Shown here: positions 43,801 to 53,072 of the stretch, piece after piece
How positions within the stretch are numbered: the first letter of the stretch is position 1
How the letters are laid out: the number at the start of each line of letters is the position of its first letter
The notes under the pieces: generated by a model
What the model saw: the letters and a program-made list of their open reading frames with translations, nothing else
What the model was told of the DNA's origin: nothing
The model's database searches: none
Made by a program: the position numbers and the translations under genes
DNA from: Bicyclus anynana
Lineage: Eukaryota; Arthropoda; Insecta; Lepidoptera; Nymphalidae
Assembly (NCBI RefSeq): GCF_947172395.1
Contig: NC_069105.1
Span: forward strand, 11,491,971-11,555,970
Length of the DNA stretch: 64,000 bases
Direction of reading: 5' to 3'

Positions 43801-46800
43801 ATTAATTTTAATTGAATTTTTGGCATATTGGGTTAGATTCCGATTGGAAAGGCCTAAGGTTCGATTCTTGTATGCTGCACCAGTGTGCATAAGGTTGACG
43901 ATCAGGATATGCATATCCTGACGGCCTCCGTGGCGCAGTGGTTAGCGCGGTGGATTTACAAAACGGAGGTCCTGGGTTCGATCCCCGGCTGGGCAGATTG
44001 AGATTTTCTTAATTGGTCCAGGTCTGGCTGGTGGGAGGCTTCGGCCGTGGCTAGTTACCACCCTACCGGCAAAGACGTACCGCCAAGCGATTTAGCGTTC
44101 CGGTACGATGCCGTGTAGAAACCGAAAGGGGTGTGGATTTTCATCCTCCTCCTTACGAGTTAGCCCGCTTCCATCTAAGACTACATCATCGCTTACCATC
44201 AGGTGAGATTGTAGTCAAGGGCTAACTTGTAAACAATAAAAAAAAAAAGTAAGAAAAATTAACCAAACTGGGAAAATCTGCTTTTAATACATATTAACAC
44301 AGATTAATCAATAATATACAGATGGAGCGTACGGAACACGACGTTGTCGTAGCCGCTCCATCTGTAGAGTTTTTAACATCATTGCCAATAACGTAGTAGG
44401 ACGTATAGGTACATGCTTCATAGCTAATACCTATTTAAAATTGTTTACCGACGTATGTAGCAATACGTAATTTACAAATTTAATTTTCTATAAACACCTT
44501 CGTTTAATAAAAATCATCAGTCGAGGGTAAATACCTACCTAGACCTACATATTTATTTAAATTATGGACATATGCATTCAAATCGATAAAAAAATAATAA
44601 AACTATAATCAGCCGGTTTTAAAATCAAGCTATGTTGACCTTGAAAATGAAACATAACAATTTCAATGTAAAACACATATATTATGCAGAAAAGTTTTAA
44701 AAGGTCAGGATTGAAAATATCGTTGATTTTATAATCAAGAAAGGAAAAGAAAAGACAAACTTCCTATTAACAATTTATTAGAAGGTCCATACAAATACAC
44801 TAATCAATTGCTCAATCCATCCGGTCTTTACTCCAAGTAAAGATAAATACTCCATACTAATATACTCAGAGGCACATTTAGCCGCCCACTTATATGACGC
44901 GAGTATAGGAGGGCGGATGAATGTGCCTCTGAGTATTACTCATTACAAGATTTTTGCCAGTCGGAGAAAATGCATAAATATAGGGTCAATTAAGGAAACT
45001 AAATTAGATCAACTTGCTGACATTCGATCGGACTCTTTTTTTTATTCTTTACAAGTTAACCCTTGACTACAATCACACCTGATGGTATGTCATGATGCAG
45101 TCTAAGATGGAAGCGGGTTAACTAGTTCGGAGGAGGATGAAAATCCATTCCATACACATTCAGAAAAAAATAAGTTGTTCTTATATGCCATATCAAAATC
45201 ATGGTGTAGATTGTAACTTAATAACAAATCCTCACCAATATAAGGGATGAATCGCCAAGTATTTCCAAGCAGCGGCAACGGCTTGGGACCAGGCACCTCG
45301 TCCCAGGTCTTCACAGACGGCACCAGGGTTTCCAGAACAGAAGTCGCTGCAGCGTGGGTTGACCTGGTTCTGTGACTGGCGATTTGTCGTGAGGCTATAC
45401 CACCTATAAAAAAAACCAAATTTAATTTTTGATTATATTCTTTTTACCTACATAAATATTATATGATAATAATCTATACTAATATTACAAAGAGATAAAG
45501 TTTGTGGTGTGGGGGGTAATCTCTGGACTTATTGAACTGATTTTGAATATTTTACCAATAGAAAACCACGTTATTTGTGAGTATCATAGGCACACACACA
45601 CACAACCCCGTATTCCCATGAGAACGGGAACCATACAGTTAAAACCGCGCTGGCTAGTGTGTTTTAATTGTTTAATGCATCGATATAATGGATATGACGT
45701 TAATTTTGTTAGCAATTTCATCGGATCATTTATGCAACAATCACCCAATCGTGCATTGATACGGCTCATATAACTTAACTGCCAGGGCATTATGCAAATA
45801 ATTACTATTACACTACTAATAAGAATGTATTAATTGCATAGTTTTCCAACTTTTTTATTAGTTGCAATCCCACCTAATGGCAATTGCAATCGAAGACACG
45901 ACCTACGGTAAAACACGCTTGCAACTTATACATACGTTGTCGAGTTATGTACGAGGAAGTCAAAACTTATGGTACGCTAGCCATTCACTATTCGATAAAT
46001 CCACATGCCTGCAGCGCTAACGGTTTGACGTCAGATAAAACTGATCGTGTGTTGGTCGCGATGGCAAAAGTTATTAGCTAAATTTATTGAACAATCCAGT
46101 CTTCGATTGTTTTATAAATTAACTAATCAATTCTATTATATTTAAGTTTTGAAAGTACAAGGGATATCGATTATAATCAATCAATCAATAAAAATTTATG
46201 AAAGAATTTAAAAATGAGTATTATTATTATAACTATCACAAAAGCAAACTTTATACCGAAAAAAGGTATTTTCTTTTCCTTTTTGTGCATAACTAACTGG
46301 AAAATAATAGTATAAACTTTAGGACAAAGAACGAATTTTTTTTTGTAGAGTCGTATTATGTACGTATAAGAATAAAGATTAATGCAATATCAAACAATCC
46401 TTAGTTAGGTGCGTATCTTAGTTAGCTAAGTTAACAAGGCAACCCACAACAGCAATGCAGAGCATGCATGGAGGAAGAGGAAACCCCTATACATGTTATG
46501 ATAAGGTGTATCTGAACAACGCGCAGCACACATTGGATCCCCAGCAACACTCCAAGAGGCATTCGACGACCTGGACGGCCTGCTAAGTTTCTGGAGCGAG
46601 CTTGGTTAGCTGGAGTGACTCCAGCGGGACCAGCACTAAATGGACCTACGTACAACGGCTAACCACTAGTGGCCAAGTGCGGAAAAGGCCCAGGAAAGAA
46701 GAAGGCAATTCACTTATTTCAGTGTTTAAAGTCCAAATGTTAGCGATAGCGTGCTTGGTTAAAGATATCTGCTACGACTAGCAGCCTATCAGGTCCTTAG

Positions 46801-48809
46801 TATAGTTAAAGATTTAGGAGATTCTATTTTCTGTAAAGAAAGTGATTATTGCTGTAAGCCGTACGAATCAATTTTATTCAATAATAGCCGGATTAATAAT
46901 TATATGTAACTCATGCAGTTTTCGTACGACTAGCTTCTGTCAGTCTTCTGTGAAACAATTCTCAGTTGATGGGTCAAGTTGAGAAGTTGATGATACTAAA
47001 TATTAAACGATCTTCCAACTCTACTAAAAAATGTTTTAAGACCGAAGGAAATAAGAGAGTAGAGCAGTAAGAGAATAAGGAGTAAAATTTAACAAAAAAC
47101 TATGAAATGTTGAAGGAGATGGTCCATTTCAGGTCCACTCTTGTAACCCGTATCAATAAAATTTAAAAAATACAAGGATTTTATTAAAATTTATTAAAGT
47201 GAATAAATCTAACTAAATAAAAAGAAATAAATAAAATTAAAACCGGAATTTTTGAGTTATAACAAGATGGCGCCCTTAAAGCAATGACATGACAATTGAC
47301 AGCAAACGTCAAATCGACTACTGCCTTGAAATCGTCATCAATCTGCCATTATTACCCTGAATAGTGTTGCATTTCTTGGGAGAGAATGAATATAATTTCG
47401 AAAGAATTAAAATAAAATCGTAGATTTGTATAATAAAAATAGTTAAAAAAAAAAATATTCTTTTATTTCCGCCAGGGTACAATGACTGATCCTGGGCTCC
47501 ATACAATTTTGGACCATATCCTTTGTCCCGAAATTATTTCACATAAACACCGTAACCGTTCCGTTATGAATAAAAAGGAAATGTATTTTGAAACATGAAA
47601 CTGCATTTAAGTAATTAAACAATCTAGAAATCTCCATAAAACTTAATGAGGTTTATCTTAAATGTCATCATAAATTTTTATCTCTACGGATGTGCAACAA
47701 AAATAATGAAATCAAGAGATGTATTTCAACATTTTTTGCAACTTAATACTATAACTAAGGCTAAGAGGCTAAGGACGTAACTGTTTGGTACCCTAGAGAC
47801 AACAAAAGGAAACGCGGCAGGCCATTAAGAAGATGGGAAGATGATTTGAAGATGACAGCAGGAACACTTTGGAAAAGGAAAGTTCATGATCGCAAGGCAT
47901 GGAAGATCTTGGGGGAGGCCTATGCCGAAAGGCAAGACGATTTACTGGTGTCGTAATTTTTTTATATTGTATAGTTTTTATATTAAGGTAAATTGTTAAT
48001 AAAGGCTATTATTATTATTATTATTATTATACTATAACTATCTAAAACTGAAATATAAATCGGTTTGCATCATAGATCGAAAGCATTGCACGATTATATT
48101 ATTATTTTATACTACATACGACGATGACATAACGAACTCTGGAAGGTGGCGGGCATCGATTGGATGCAAAAAGCCAAAAGAGCGGTCTGGCGCTGCTTAG
48201 AAGAGGCCTATGTCCAGTGGATGCATAATGACTGATGATGATGATGATTATTATAGTACTTGCACCTCGCAGTGTTACTCGCGTAAAATAAATAGGTACA
48301 GGTAATTTAATTTTCACCGCGGCTAGTTGCCTCAACTGGTGACAGAAGGGCTGGCTCATTTTTTGCGCAAAGGATCAGCCTGGCTGTCCAGCGTGGAAAT
48401 GCAGCCAGTATTCTTGCCACCATTCCACGTGGGCATGACTTGGTTAGTTATTAGGATAAGTTAGCTTAAGTTCCGTTTGGTGTAAAAAAAAAAAAATTAA
48501 CTACAAACTTCAAAAAATGTTGTAAACGGTTATCCGAAGCTGCTCTAATGGCTAGGCAGGGAGAACAACACGACCGGAGAATAATCGATTGTCAAAGATA
48601 CCTTAAATAGTAAACCTAAAGCTTCTTCTATTGTAAAGTTCTTTAGAATAGAAGAAACTTTAGCTTACTTTTAACTTACCACCACTTTAGTTATACGAAT
48701 ATTACCCACCTCTCTCACTATCGTTGGCTTGGTGGGAACAAGCCGTAGTTCCCAGGTCGCGTTTACAAAGCCTCCGCGACCACTTCACAGCGTAGCCCCG
48801 ACCTTTCAT
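28273..48809 (-). CDS. Mitochondrial-clan cytochrome P450 (12 exons, complete)
   Basis: Minus-strand exons in order: 48809-48710, 45403-45236, 36207-36042, 35111-35022, 34315-34199, 33259-33183, 32794-32599, 32036-31892, 30527-30364, 29596-29518, 29232-29032, 28380-28273. Every junction is GT-AG with matching phase; total 1611 nt, 536 residues, normal for mitochondrial P450s. An Arg/Lys-rich, Glu-poor presequence fits import. Family marks: [25 protein letters not shown] and RPSMPSL, I-helix GIDTT (350-354), K-helix EVLR (405-408), FRPERW, and haem loop [10 protein letters not shown] with Cys485. It would be a matrix monooxygenase fed by adrenodoxin; substrate unknown. It resembles insect CYP12/CYP333-type enzymes, but I cannot fix the family. 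Exon 1 is the least certain; introns 1 and 2 (3.3 and 9.0 kb) are filled with repeats. A tandem paralogue lies upstream at 62.6 kb. Confidence 0.9.
28690..28874 (-). mobile_element. Helitron-like element in P450 intron 11
   Basis: On the minus strand it runs from TATACTAATATTATGAAGAG to a GGCTAG-T-like end near 28692, sharing the internal TAACGTGGC and GTGAGAATATGGGG-like blocks with 43561-43748 and 45476-45656. Confidence 0.5.
28915..29016 (-). mobile_element. RTE-like LINE tail beside the exon 11 donor
   Basis: The minus strand contains the degraded RTE C-terminal text (CTGCAGTGGACTTCCATC then ATGATGATCA). It ends about 16 bp from the splice donor of exon 11 at 29031. Confidence 0.6.
29032..29232 (-). 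CDS. P450 gene 1 exon 11 (haem-binding)
   Basis: 67 codons, phase 0 at both ends. It carries FRPERW and [18 protein letters not shown] with the haem-ligand Cys485. Confidence 0.95.
29518..29596 (-). CDS. P450 gene 1 exon 10
   Basis: 79 nt; completes an Arg codon, then codes for [15 protein letters not shown] and YNIPKG. The paralogue has an exon of the same length and pattern at 63905-63983. Confidence 0.92.
30212..30339. mobile_element. 128-bp foldback element in P450 intron 9
   Basis: TACTCGCACCTATGAGAAAT at 30212 reappears inverted at the 30339 end, and inner segments also pair (GTCGCCAAAC; AGAAAACCGTTAAA), giving a near-complete foldback. It starts about 24 bp beyond the exon 9 donor. 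It is likely a foldback MITE; a transcript would form a long double-stranded stem. Confidence 0.75.
30364..30527 (-). CDS. P450 gene 1 exon 9 (K helix)
   Basis: Codes from [19 protein letters not shown] to [13 protein letters not shown]; the Glu405 and Arg408 of ExxR are present, the Arg codon being split by the next intron. Confidence 0.94.
30865..31167 (+). repeat. SINE family B in P450 intron 8
   Basis: A near full-length copy lying antisense to the gene. The A-box portion is deleted (GACGGCCTCAGATTTACAAG), which should disable polymerase III transcription; the B box and tail are intact. Confidence 0.8.
31490..31848 (+). mobile_element. Helitron-like element with (TAGGG)n tract
   Basis: It contains a TCTGTCTGTC tract, the phrase GACGGATTTTAACGAAACTT, a GGGTAGGG minisatellite near 31740-31795 and the 3' end GTCGCGGGCGTCCGCTAG-T at 31848. 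That end lies only about 44 bp beyond the exon 8 donor. Confidence 0.5.
31892..32036 (-). CDS. P450 gene 1 exon 8 (I helix)
   Basis: Completes Ser, then codes for [14 protein letters not shown] and [13 protein letters not shown], the oxygen-activating I helix. Phase 0 at its 3' end. Confidence 0.94.
32599..32794 (-). CDS. P450 gene 1 exon 7
   Basis: Codes for [13 protein letters not shown] and [16 protein letters not shown], typical of the G-helix region of mitochondrial P450s. Both borders are phase 2. Confidence 0.94.
33183..33259 (-). CDS. P450 gene 1 exon 6
   Basis: 77 nt coding for [15 protein letters not shown] and NEVHKWSLE; joins exons 5 and 7 in frame. Confidence 0.92.
33313..33392 (-). 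mobile_element. RTE-like LINE tail fragment in P450 intron 5
   Basis: A diverged copy of the tail (GTGGACGTCTATCAGCTGAT on the minus strand), about 55 bp upstream of the exon 6 acceptor in gene orientation. Confidence 0.5.
33600..33722 (-). mobile_element. Helitron-like fragment
   Basis: The minus strand shows ACTAATATTGTAAAGAGAAA followed by TTTGTTTGTTTGAAGG and a diverged body; the CTAG-T end is not recognisable. Confidence 0.4.
33871..34186 (-). repeat. SINE family B, 12 bp downstream of an exon donor
   Basis: A near full-length copy in the same orientation as the P450 gene. Its first base (34186) is 12 bp past the end of exon 5, so the intron reads GTAGTAATTTTT and then the SINE head (GACGGCCTCCATGGCGCAAT). 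Both polymerase III boxes are nearly intact. Confidence 0.85.
34199..34315 (-). CDS. P450 gene 1 exon 5
   Basis: Codes for [17 protein letters not shown] and on to EVADAFVDR, the C-helix region with the conserved W..FR that contacts haem. It restores the frame between exons 4 and 6. Confidence 0.92.
34490..34880 (+). mobile_element. RTE-like LINE 3' end with GAT tail
   Basis: The plus strand shows [30 protein letters not shown], then after frameshifts [19 protein letters not shown] and a (GAT)n tail. It is the C-terminal part of an RTE-type ORF, broken by stops and frameshifts. Confidence 0.78.
35022..35111 (-). CDS. P450 gene 1 exon 4
   Basis: Codes for [18 protein letters not shown] and CGGVIAV, the conserved start of the B-C region in mitochondrial P450s. 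Confidence 0.93.
35437..35580. mobile_element. Short copy of the 5621-6197 TIR element
   Basis: The left end (GCTAATATGCACCCAACGAA) and inverted right end (CCATTGGATGACATTTTGTC) match the element at 5621-6197, with a different, shorter interior. Confidence 0.5.
35746..35930 (+). repeat. SINE family A, 5'-truncated
   Basis: Begins at the AAATATCACGTGTCTCAA block and ends TGGGTTGATAATGATG; the tRNA-like head is missing. Confidence 0.75.
36042..36207 (-). CDS. P450 gene 1 exon 3
   Basis: Codes for [34 protein letters not shown] and [13 protein letters not shown]. Phase 1 in, phase 2 out; acceptor TTAATTACAG. Confidence 0.94.
37202..37648 (+). repeat. SINE family A between 61-bp perfect direct repeats
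   Basis: The SINE (37263 to about 37580; A and B boxes good) is flanked by 37202-37262 and 37588-37648, which are identical 61-bp sequences ending ACTACATACTCGTAT. Ordinary SINE target-site duplications are under about 20 bp. Confidence 0.88.
38143..38475 (-). repeat. SINE family A with internal inverted duplication
   Basis: The minus-strand copy is recognisable from head to tail, but segment 38158-38192 is repeated in inverted form at 38197-38231 with a 4-base spacer, so the 3' end of the SINE is folded back on itself. Confidence 0.75.
38515..39530 (+). repeat. Repeat family C, copy 3, interrupted
   Basis: Family C blocks (GTAACGTTGGTACCCTGCCA; CTTGGTGGAACTACTCAACA) are split by the composite insertion at 38775-39452 and resume with CTCAACAACGTGCTTAAAGG. 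Confidence 0.6.
38775..39452. mobile_element. Composite insertion: inverted SINE B plus RTE-like tail, with shared TSD
   Basis: ACTCAACAACG occurs at 38764-38774 and 39453-39463, exactly framing an inverted SINE B (38780-39005) followed by a plus-strand RTE tail (about 39092-39450, with [12 protein letters not shown] and a GAT-rich end). One target-site duplication around both parts implies they entered as a single piece, or that the SINE inserted at the very 5' edge of the LINE. Confidence 0.7.
39776..40165 (-). mobile_element. Helitron-like element nested inside another
   Basis: An outer element (as at 43561-43748) reads up to AAAATATAGCCT, is interrupted at about 39848 by ACTAGCAGCCGACC..., and resumes at about 40052 with TGACACTCATAAACAATGTG. 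The inner element has the CTAG and TATTAATATTATAAATG ends on the minus strand. Confidence 0.5.
40540..42290. repeat. Local array of diverged repeats in P450 intron 2
   Basis: ATTAATAAAG, followed by TCTCAG or CCTCGG-like text and TCACACTTA, recurs near 40694, 40840, 40932, 41732 and 42238. A longer block (CCACTTGACCGT through GGAAGTTGGACTTGC) occurs at about 40957-41085 and 41757-41890, about 800 bp apart. Several units also carry a GTCGCGAG Helitron-like 3' end. Confidence 0.6.
42305..42515 (-). mobile_element. MITE, ACCGACTTC family
   Basis: Diverged ends ATCGACTTCAAAG and CTCCTTTTTAATTCGGTTAA bracket a non-coding interior related to 58134-58322. Confidence 0.45.
43107..43420 (+). repeat. 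SINE family A in P450 intron 2
   Basis: Head with A box TAGCCCAGTGG and B box GGTTCGAATCC retained; 17 bases between them are lost, and a short GACTGGACTGGA expansion sits near the 3' end. Confidence 0.82.
43561..43748 (-). mobile_element. Helitron-like element
   Basis: On the minus strand it starts ACTAATATTTTAAAGAGTAA and ends near GCGGGGCGTCGGCTGT; the final CTAG-T is altered. The interior matches 28690-28874. Confidence 0.5.
43920..44248 (+). repeat. SINE family B, full length
   Basis: Complete from GACGGCCTCCGTGGCGCAGT (A box) through GGTTCGATCCCCGGCTGGGC (B box) to the A-rich tail. It lies antisense to the P450 gene. Confidence 0.88.
44318..44365. repeat. 48-bp hairpin
   Basis: ACAGATGGAGCG (44318-44329) and its complement (44354-44365) enclose a second small inverted pair, ACGACGTTGTCG being itself palindromic. 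Confidence 0.5.
45036..45147 (-). repeat. SINE family B, 3' end only
   Basis: The last third of the SINE, in gene orientation, about 90 bp downstream of the exon 2 donor of the P450. Confidence 0.7.
45236..45403 (-). CDS. P450 gene 1 exon 2
   Basis: Acceptor TTTTTTTTATAG, donor GTGAGG. Codes for the end of the presequence ([13 protein letters not shown]) and the start of the catalytic domain ([20 protein letters not shown]). The open frame extends 5' past the acceptor but has no ATG, only a TTG, so an upstream exon is required. Confidence 0.92.
45476..45656 (+). mobile_element. Helitron-like element in P450 intron 1
   Basis: Runs from TCTATACTAATATTACAAAG to CGCGCTGGCTAG-T with a CACACACACACA run inside; the best pair of Helitron-type ends (TC...CTAG-T) in the window. 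Confidence 0.6.
46437..46690 (+). mobile_element. LINE RNase H-region C-terminal remnant
   Basis: The plus strand gives [18 protein letters not shown], then in another frame [20 protein letters not shown] and FWSELGWL. This Cys-Cys-ETP-H...C pattern closes the ORF2 of many lepidopteran non-LTR elements. One frameshift separates the halves. Confidence 0.7.
47746..48040 (+). mobile_element. 5'-truncated RTE-like LINE with (ATT)n tail and perfect TSD
   Basis: The 12-bp sequence ATACTATAACTA occurs at 47746-47757 and 48029-48040. Between them one open stretch reads [19 protein letters not shown] and [16 protein letters not shown], followed by a 3' UTR and (ATT)n. The intact TSD and frame mark a fairly recent insertion. 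Confidence 0.85.
48115..48250 (+). mobile_element. RTE-like LINE tail with GAT run
   Basis: Codes for [17 protein letters not shown] and [12 protein letters not shown], then a stop and (GAT)n. It is a different family member from the copy 90 bp upstream. Confidence 0.7.
48710..48809 (-). CDS. P450 gene 1 exon 1 (proposed presequence exon)
   Basis: ATG at 48809 opens [20 protein letters not shown] and ends phase 1 at donor GTGGGT; joined to exon 2 it continues ...SERGGIASRQ in frame. The Arg/Lys-rich, nearly acid-free start fits a mitochondrial presequence, and total length becomes 536. I chose it because it is the only upstream minus-strand ATG frame I found with the needed phase; a transcript is needed to prove it. 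Confidence 0.55.
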
Positions 48810-48961
48810 TGTTTGAGCAAATCACTTGATGTCTGTGAAAATTAACATTACAATATTGCGTTTAGTACGTTGGTAGTTTTTTAAAAAAGAACAATAGGAA
48901 TGATTCTTTTCAATCACGAAGTATTCCATCATTATCTACTTATTTTAAAGCCATGCGTTTT

Positions 48962-49260
48962 GACGGCCTCCGTGGATCAGTGGTGCACGGTGAAATTACA
49001 AGATGGAGGTCCTGGGATCGATCTTGGCTGAGCCGATTGAGGTTCTCATAATTGGTGGGAAGGTTAGATCGTGGCTAGTTACCACCCTACCGGCAAAGAA
49101 GTACCGCCAAGCGATTTAGCGTTCCGGTACGACGTCATATAAAAACAAAAATGGGTGTGGATTTTCATCCTACGCCTATAAAGTCAGCCCGCTTCCGTCA
49201 TTGCATCACCACTTACCATCAAGTGAGATTTCAGTCAAAGGCTAACTTGTAAAGAATAAA
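48962..49260 (+). repeat. SINE family B, near full length
   Basis: Head to tail, but diverged; the A box has GATCAGTGG in place of GCGCAGTGG. Confidence 0.8.
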
Positions 49261-50154
49261 AGTGCTCAATCCTTACAGGAAAGTATAGGTATATGGAGCT
49301 TACACCCACCACGCTATTTAGTAGGTATTCCATGAGCCGACACAGGATTTGAACCCAGTATCGCTTAATTCAAAACCACATAGGATTACCTCTGGATCAA
49401 CGAGGTAATATATACCTATATGACCCTAATTTCAGATGTGAAAATTCGCGACAATCAGCTAATAATAAATAAGAAACTATTTATACACATACATAATATG
49501 TTATACACCATAGACGTAATAAAAAGTCCAGACTCCGTCTCCTGAACCAAAAAGTGACGCACCCCTAATTCTACCAGTTCGCATATAAAATACGTACACG
49601 CAAACACGCAGACATAATATGCACATAATATGAAGACAAATCAATCAATCAATCAATTAATTTATTTATTTATTTGCAGATACATGCATTATATATATAT
49701 ATATACAAGTGGTCGGTAGATGTAGATGGTAAATGTATCTTGCCAATTTGGCATGCAAATTATTTATTAAGTATTTAATGATTCAAATGACAATTTCACC
49801 ATTTAAAATTTCAAACCGCCATTGATATCCTAAATCAGGCAATACCCTTCACATTCACACATAGACACAGCGTCATTATACAGGAAGAAATTTTTTTTAG
49901 TACGGATATTTTTATATTTTGTACATAAACAAAATTTAATGAACACGTATTTTTTCTTTTTTTTTTTAACTCAAAAATAACAAAGTTATCGTTAGCTAAA
50001 GTTATTTACGTTTAAACAGAATTTGAGGGTCACCCTATCGCTGTACTAAAAACTACAAAATCAGCTGGTAGGTAGGTTAGCGAGCGCCCGCGCCGAGGGC
50101 CGTTGACCTTTGTGCGTTTATTTTATTTTTGTTTGATACCTATTATTTTTATAA

Positions 50155-51030
50155 TAATTAAAGGTCGTCACTTTTGAGCTGAGTACCGATATTCCTTTCA
50201 TACTTTATTGGGCTTAGGACCATCAATAATGCCTGAAGTGCATGCGTAATAATAATAATAAAAACTATGAACTTTCGATTGAAATAATGAAATACAAATG
50301 ATGATTATTATTTCGCAAACTTTTGCATTGAAGGCGTATTTAAAAAATTGTAATCAGCATATTTACATTAATCAATGATATCTACTTACTAAGTTTGTTT
50401 TTGTTAATTTGAAAATTTTAATCACTGTATTTTAACAATTGTTCGAAATGAAGTCCATTCCTATCAAGGCACAACCGAGCACGTTTTAATAAAATTTTCA
50501 TTTAGTTTATTTAAAACACTTGTTCCTCACATTAGGCACTGCGGGGTTCAGGATTCCTTGGGCTCGTGGCCTAGGAACACTCACTCGTACATTGTGCAAG
50601 CTGCACGAAGGCGTTCATTGCTGAGCAAATACACTCACCCCATTTCGTAATAGTCGCAATTTGAAAATCCCGACATAGTAAATGCGCAAGCGACGGCAGA
50701 TTGTCTGTCACTGGTCGCCCATCGGCAATTCGGTAGGCGTCCTCAGGGGTTTTTCGATCCCCTCACCTCTGCCACCCCCGTCAGTCGAAGCCGAAGCGAT
50801 ATGCCTACGGCCGGTATTTCTTTGTCGGCGTCTTACAAAGTGCCGCCAGCAGTTGCGCAGTTTGTTTGGTAATGTGTCCATTATTTTGTTATTTCTGAGA
50901 CATAAATTGATAAAAAAAAATTACATAAAATGTATCGAACTGTTTGTAGATTTATGTTCTATTAATGATACTGAACCACGAAAAAAAATATCGGTACTAA
51001 AGTCCGAATCACCCTGTATATCAGATACCG
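50155..51030 (-). mobile_element. Degraded mariner/Tc1-like element
   Basis: GAGTACCGATATTCCTTTC (about 50190) and, inverted, TTAGTACCGATATTTTTTTT (about 51000) are candidate terminal repeats. Between them the minus strand contains LKRARLCLDRNGLHFEQLL and a stop (about 50488-50420), resembling the ..R...C....G.HFE..L end of mariner-type transposases. The rest of the frame is destroyed. This is an inference from weak motifs. Confidence 0.42.
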
Positions 51031-52183
51031 TCTGCTTATTACATAGTCTATGTTATGCACCTTAAAATTGAAAGTTACATCATCTTTATGTTGACAAAGT
51101 TAATAATATTAAAGTTTTAGAACTGGTTATTTATTGAAGCGTTATTTGTATTCGTTAAAAAACAAGCTTTTAATTTTTCAAGGTAACACGACTCTTTTTT
51201 ATAGGTAAACTTTTAAAAATATTAAGGTTGATACACATTATTAATAATGGACGCATACATAACGCTCCCTATCGGATAACAACAGTTAAAATTATTATAA
51301 TAAAAGTCAATAAATATGGCGACCCACTTAAAACTAGAGACTGGTGTTTTTTTAAAAAATAAAAAGAATATGCCATATTTTTTTAAAATATGACCAATAT
51401 TCCCATTCCCCTCCAACTAGTCGGGAAAGACTGTGCTAGGAGTGGGTACGACAATAGATCAACGGGGCGGGGATCGAACCACCACCCCTCGGTGATGAGT
51501 CCGACTGCTCTTACCAATGAGCTATTGAGGCTATAAAAAAAATTAAGTTTGTAATGGATACTTGAAATACAATACATAAGAAGCTTTTTTTCTCTAAAAC
51601 AACATAAGTATCTATCATAATTATGTGTAGTGTCCAATAACACAATTTTTTTAACTCAAATGTCCACAGATAATATTTTTCATAATTTTAATTAAATTCA
51701 TAGGTTGTTTTATTTATGACATTGTAATTTTAGATTTTTTCTTTATTATTCTTAATTTTTTAATTTAACTTAAAAATCATCAGAAAATATTTTTCATTTA
51801 AATATAATTTTATTTGAGTTCATAGTTGTTAATTTCCATATTATGTCTTTTAGATTTTGTCTTTATTTGGCTAGAAGCAACCACGTGGTTACACACCCAA
51901 AAGCGTGTATTCAGTCTGCATCCACCTTTACCAAGATTGACCTTTGTAAATTAGTTCAATGTTAAAAAACAATCTACATTATCGTATCTACACAAATAAA
52001 TGAAATTCAAGTATCTGTCTGTTGTGAAATAACAGCATCTTAATATTCAGATCATAAAAAAATAGTTGATTTACGCAACCTAATAATATAATATAGTTAA
52101 AGGTACTTGGATTACATTTACGTTCAAAAACGAACTTTTTCCAAAGTAGTTTACAGTTTGAATTTTAACCCGGAAATTGAACC

Positions 52184-52398
52184 TTCATCATCATATCAGC
52201 CGATGGACGTCCACTGCAGGACATAGGCCTTTTGTAGGAACATCCAAACATCACGATACTGAGCCGCCTGCATCCAGCGAATCCCTGCGACTCGCTTGAT
52301 GTCGTCAGTCCACCTGGTGGGGGGTCTACCAACACTGCGCTTTGTAGTGCGGGGTCAACATTCTAGCACCTTGGGACCCCAACGTCCATCGGCTCTTT
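52184..52398 (-). mobile_element. RTE-like LINE 3' end
   Basis: The minus strand reads RRVAGIRWMQAAQYRDVW-type text and ends CGTCCATCGGCTGATATGAT, close to the copy at 14817-15050 (same CCACCTGGTGGGGGGTC junction). Confidence 0.75.
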
Positions 52399-53072
52399 TA
52401 ATTATGTTCATAAGGTTATGATACTTAAAATCGTGATCATTAAAAAAGCATTTTTGGGTTAACTTTGTAAGAATTATTTTATTCGTGGACAAATTGACTG
52501 CAATCTAATGTGACGGTAAGTGATGATACTATCTAAGGTATCGCTGACTTGGAAGTACGTGGGTGAGGCTTACTTACCGAATACCCTAACTGGTTTGTAC
52601 CGGAACGCTAAATCGGATGGCGGCGCGTCTTTACCTAAGGTAATAAGTTTCATACGTACTCTACCTCTAAAGTTGAGAAAACATACAAATTACAAACCTC
52701 ATTCATGGGCTCGAAATCGACATTCTTGCCCTCCAGACAAGAATTAATATTCTCAGAAATTACGAGTGATAATTTCTGTCTTAAGCGCTTTTATCATAAA
52801 ACTAACAATTTGGCTAAATAATATGCCATTAGAGCCTTTTTACACACATACTCATAAAATTCATACTTCTAGTGATTTAATTACAATGTTATGTTGTTAA
52901 GTACCTTAACATTAATGTGTACTTTGAAGGATTTTTTAGGAAAGGTAGGTAAAAAAAAAATCGTATTGTTTTATTTTATACAGTTGGTTGGCAACCCATA
53001 GTTTTTGAGCTAGGTAATTTGACCATACGTTGATAATAATTTGCAAATAAATCAGTTGGTTACCATTTTCGG

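Noticed and set aside
45404..45419. Extension of P450 exon 2 to 45419 as an N-terminal start
   Set aside because: The codon there is TTG, not ATG, and the stretch is the pyrimidine tract of a splice acceptor.
46431..46655. 74-residue minus-strand frame at 46.5 kb
   Set aside because: The plus strand of the same stretch is a recognisable LINE ORF2 end, so this is its shadow.
50682..51065. 127-residue plus-strand frame at 50.7-51.1 kb
   Set aside because: No domain, runs through the end of a transposon-like sequence, and has no splice or promoter support.
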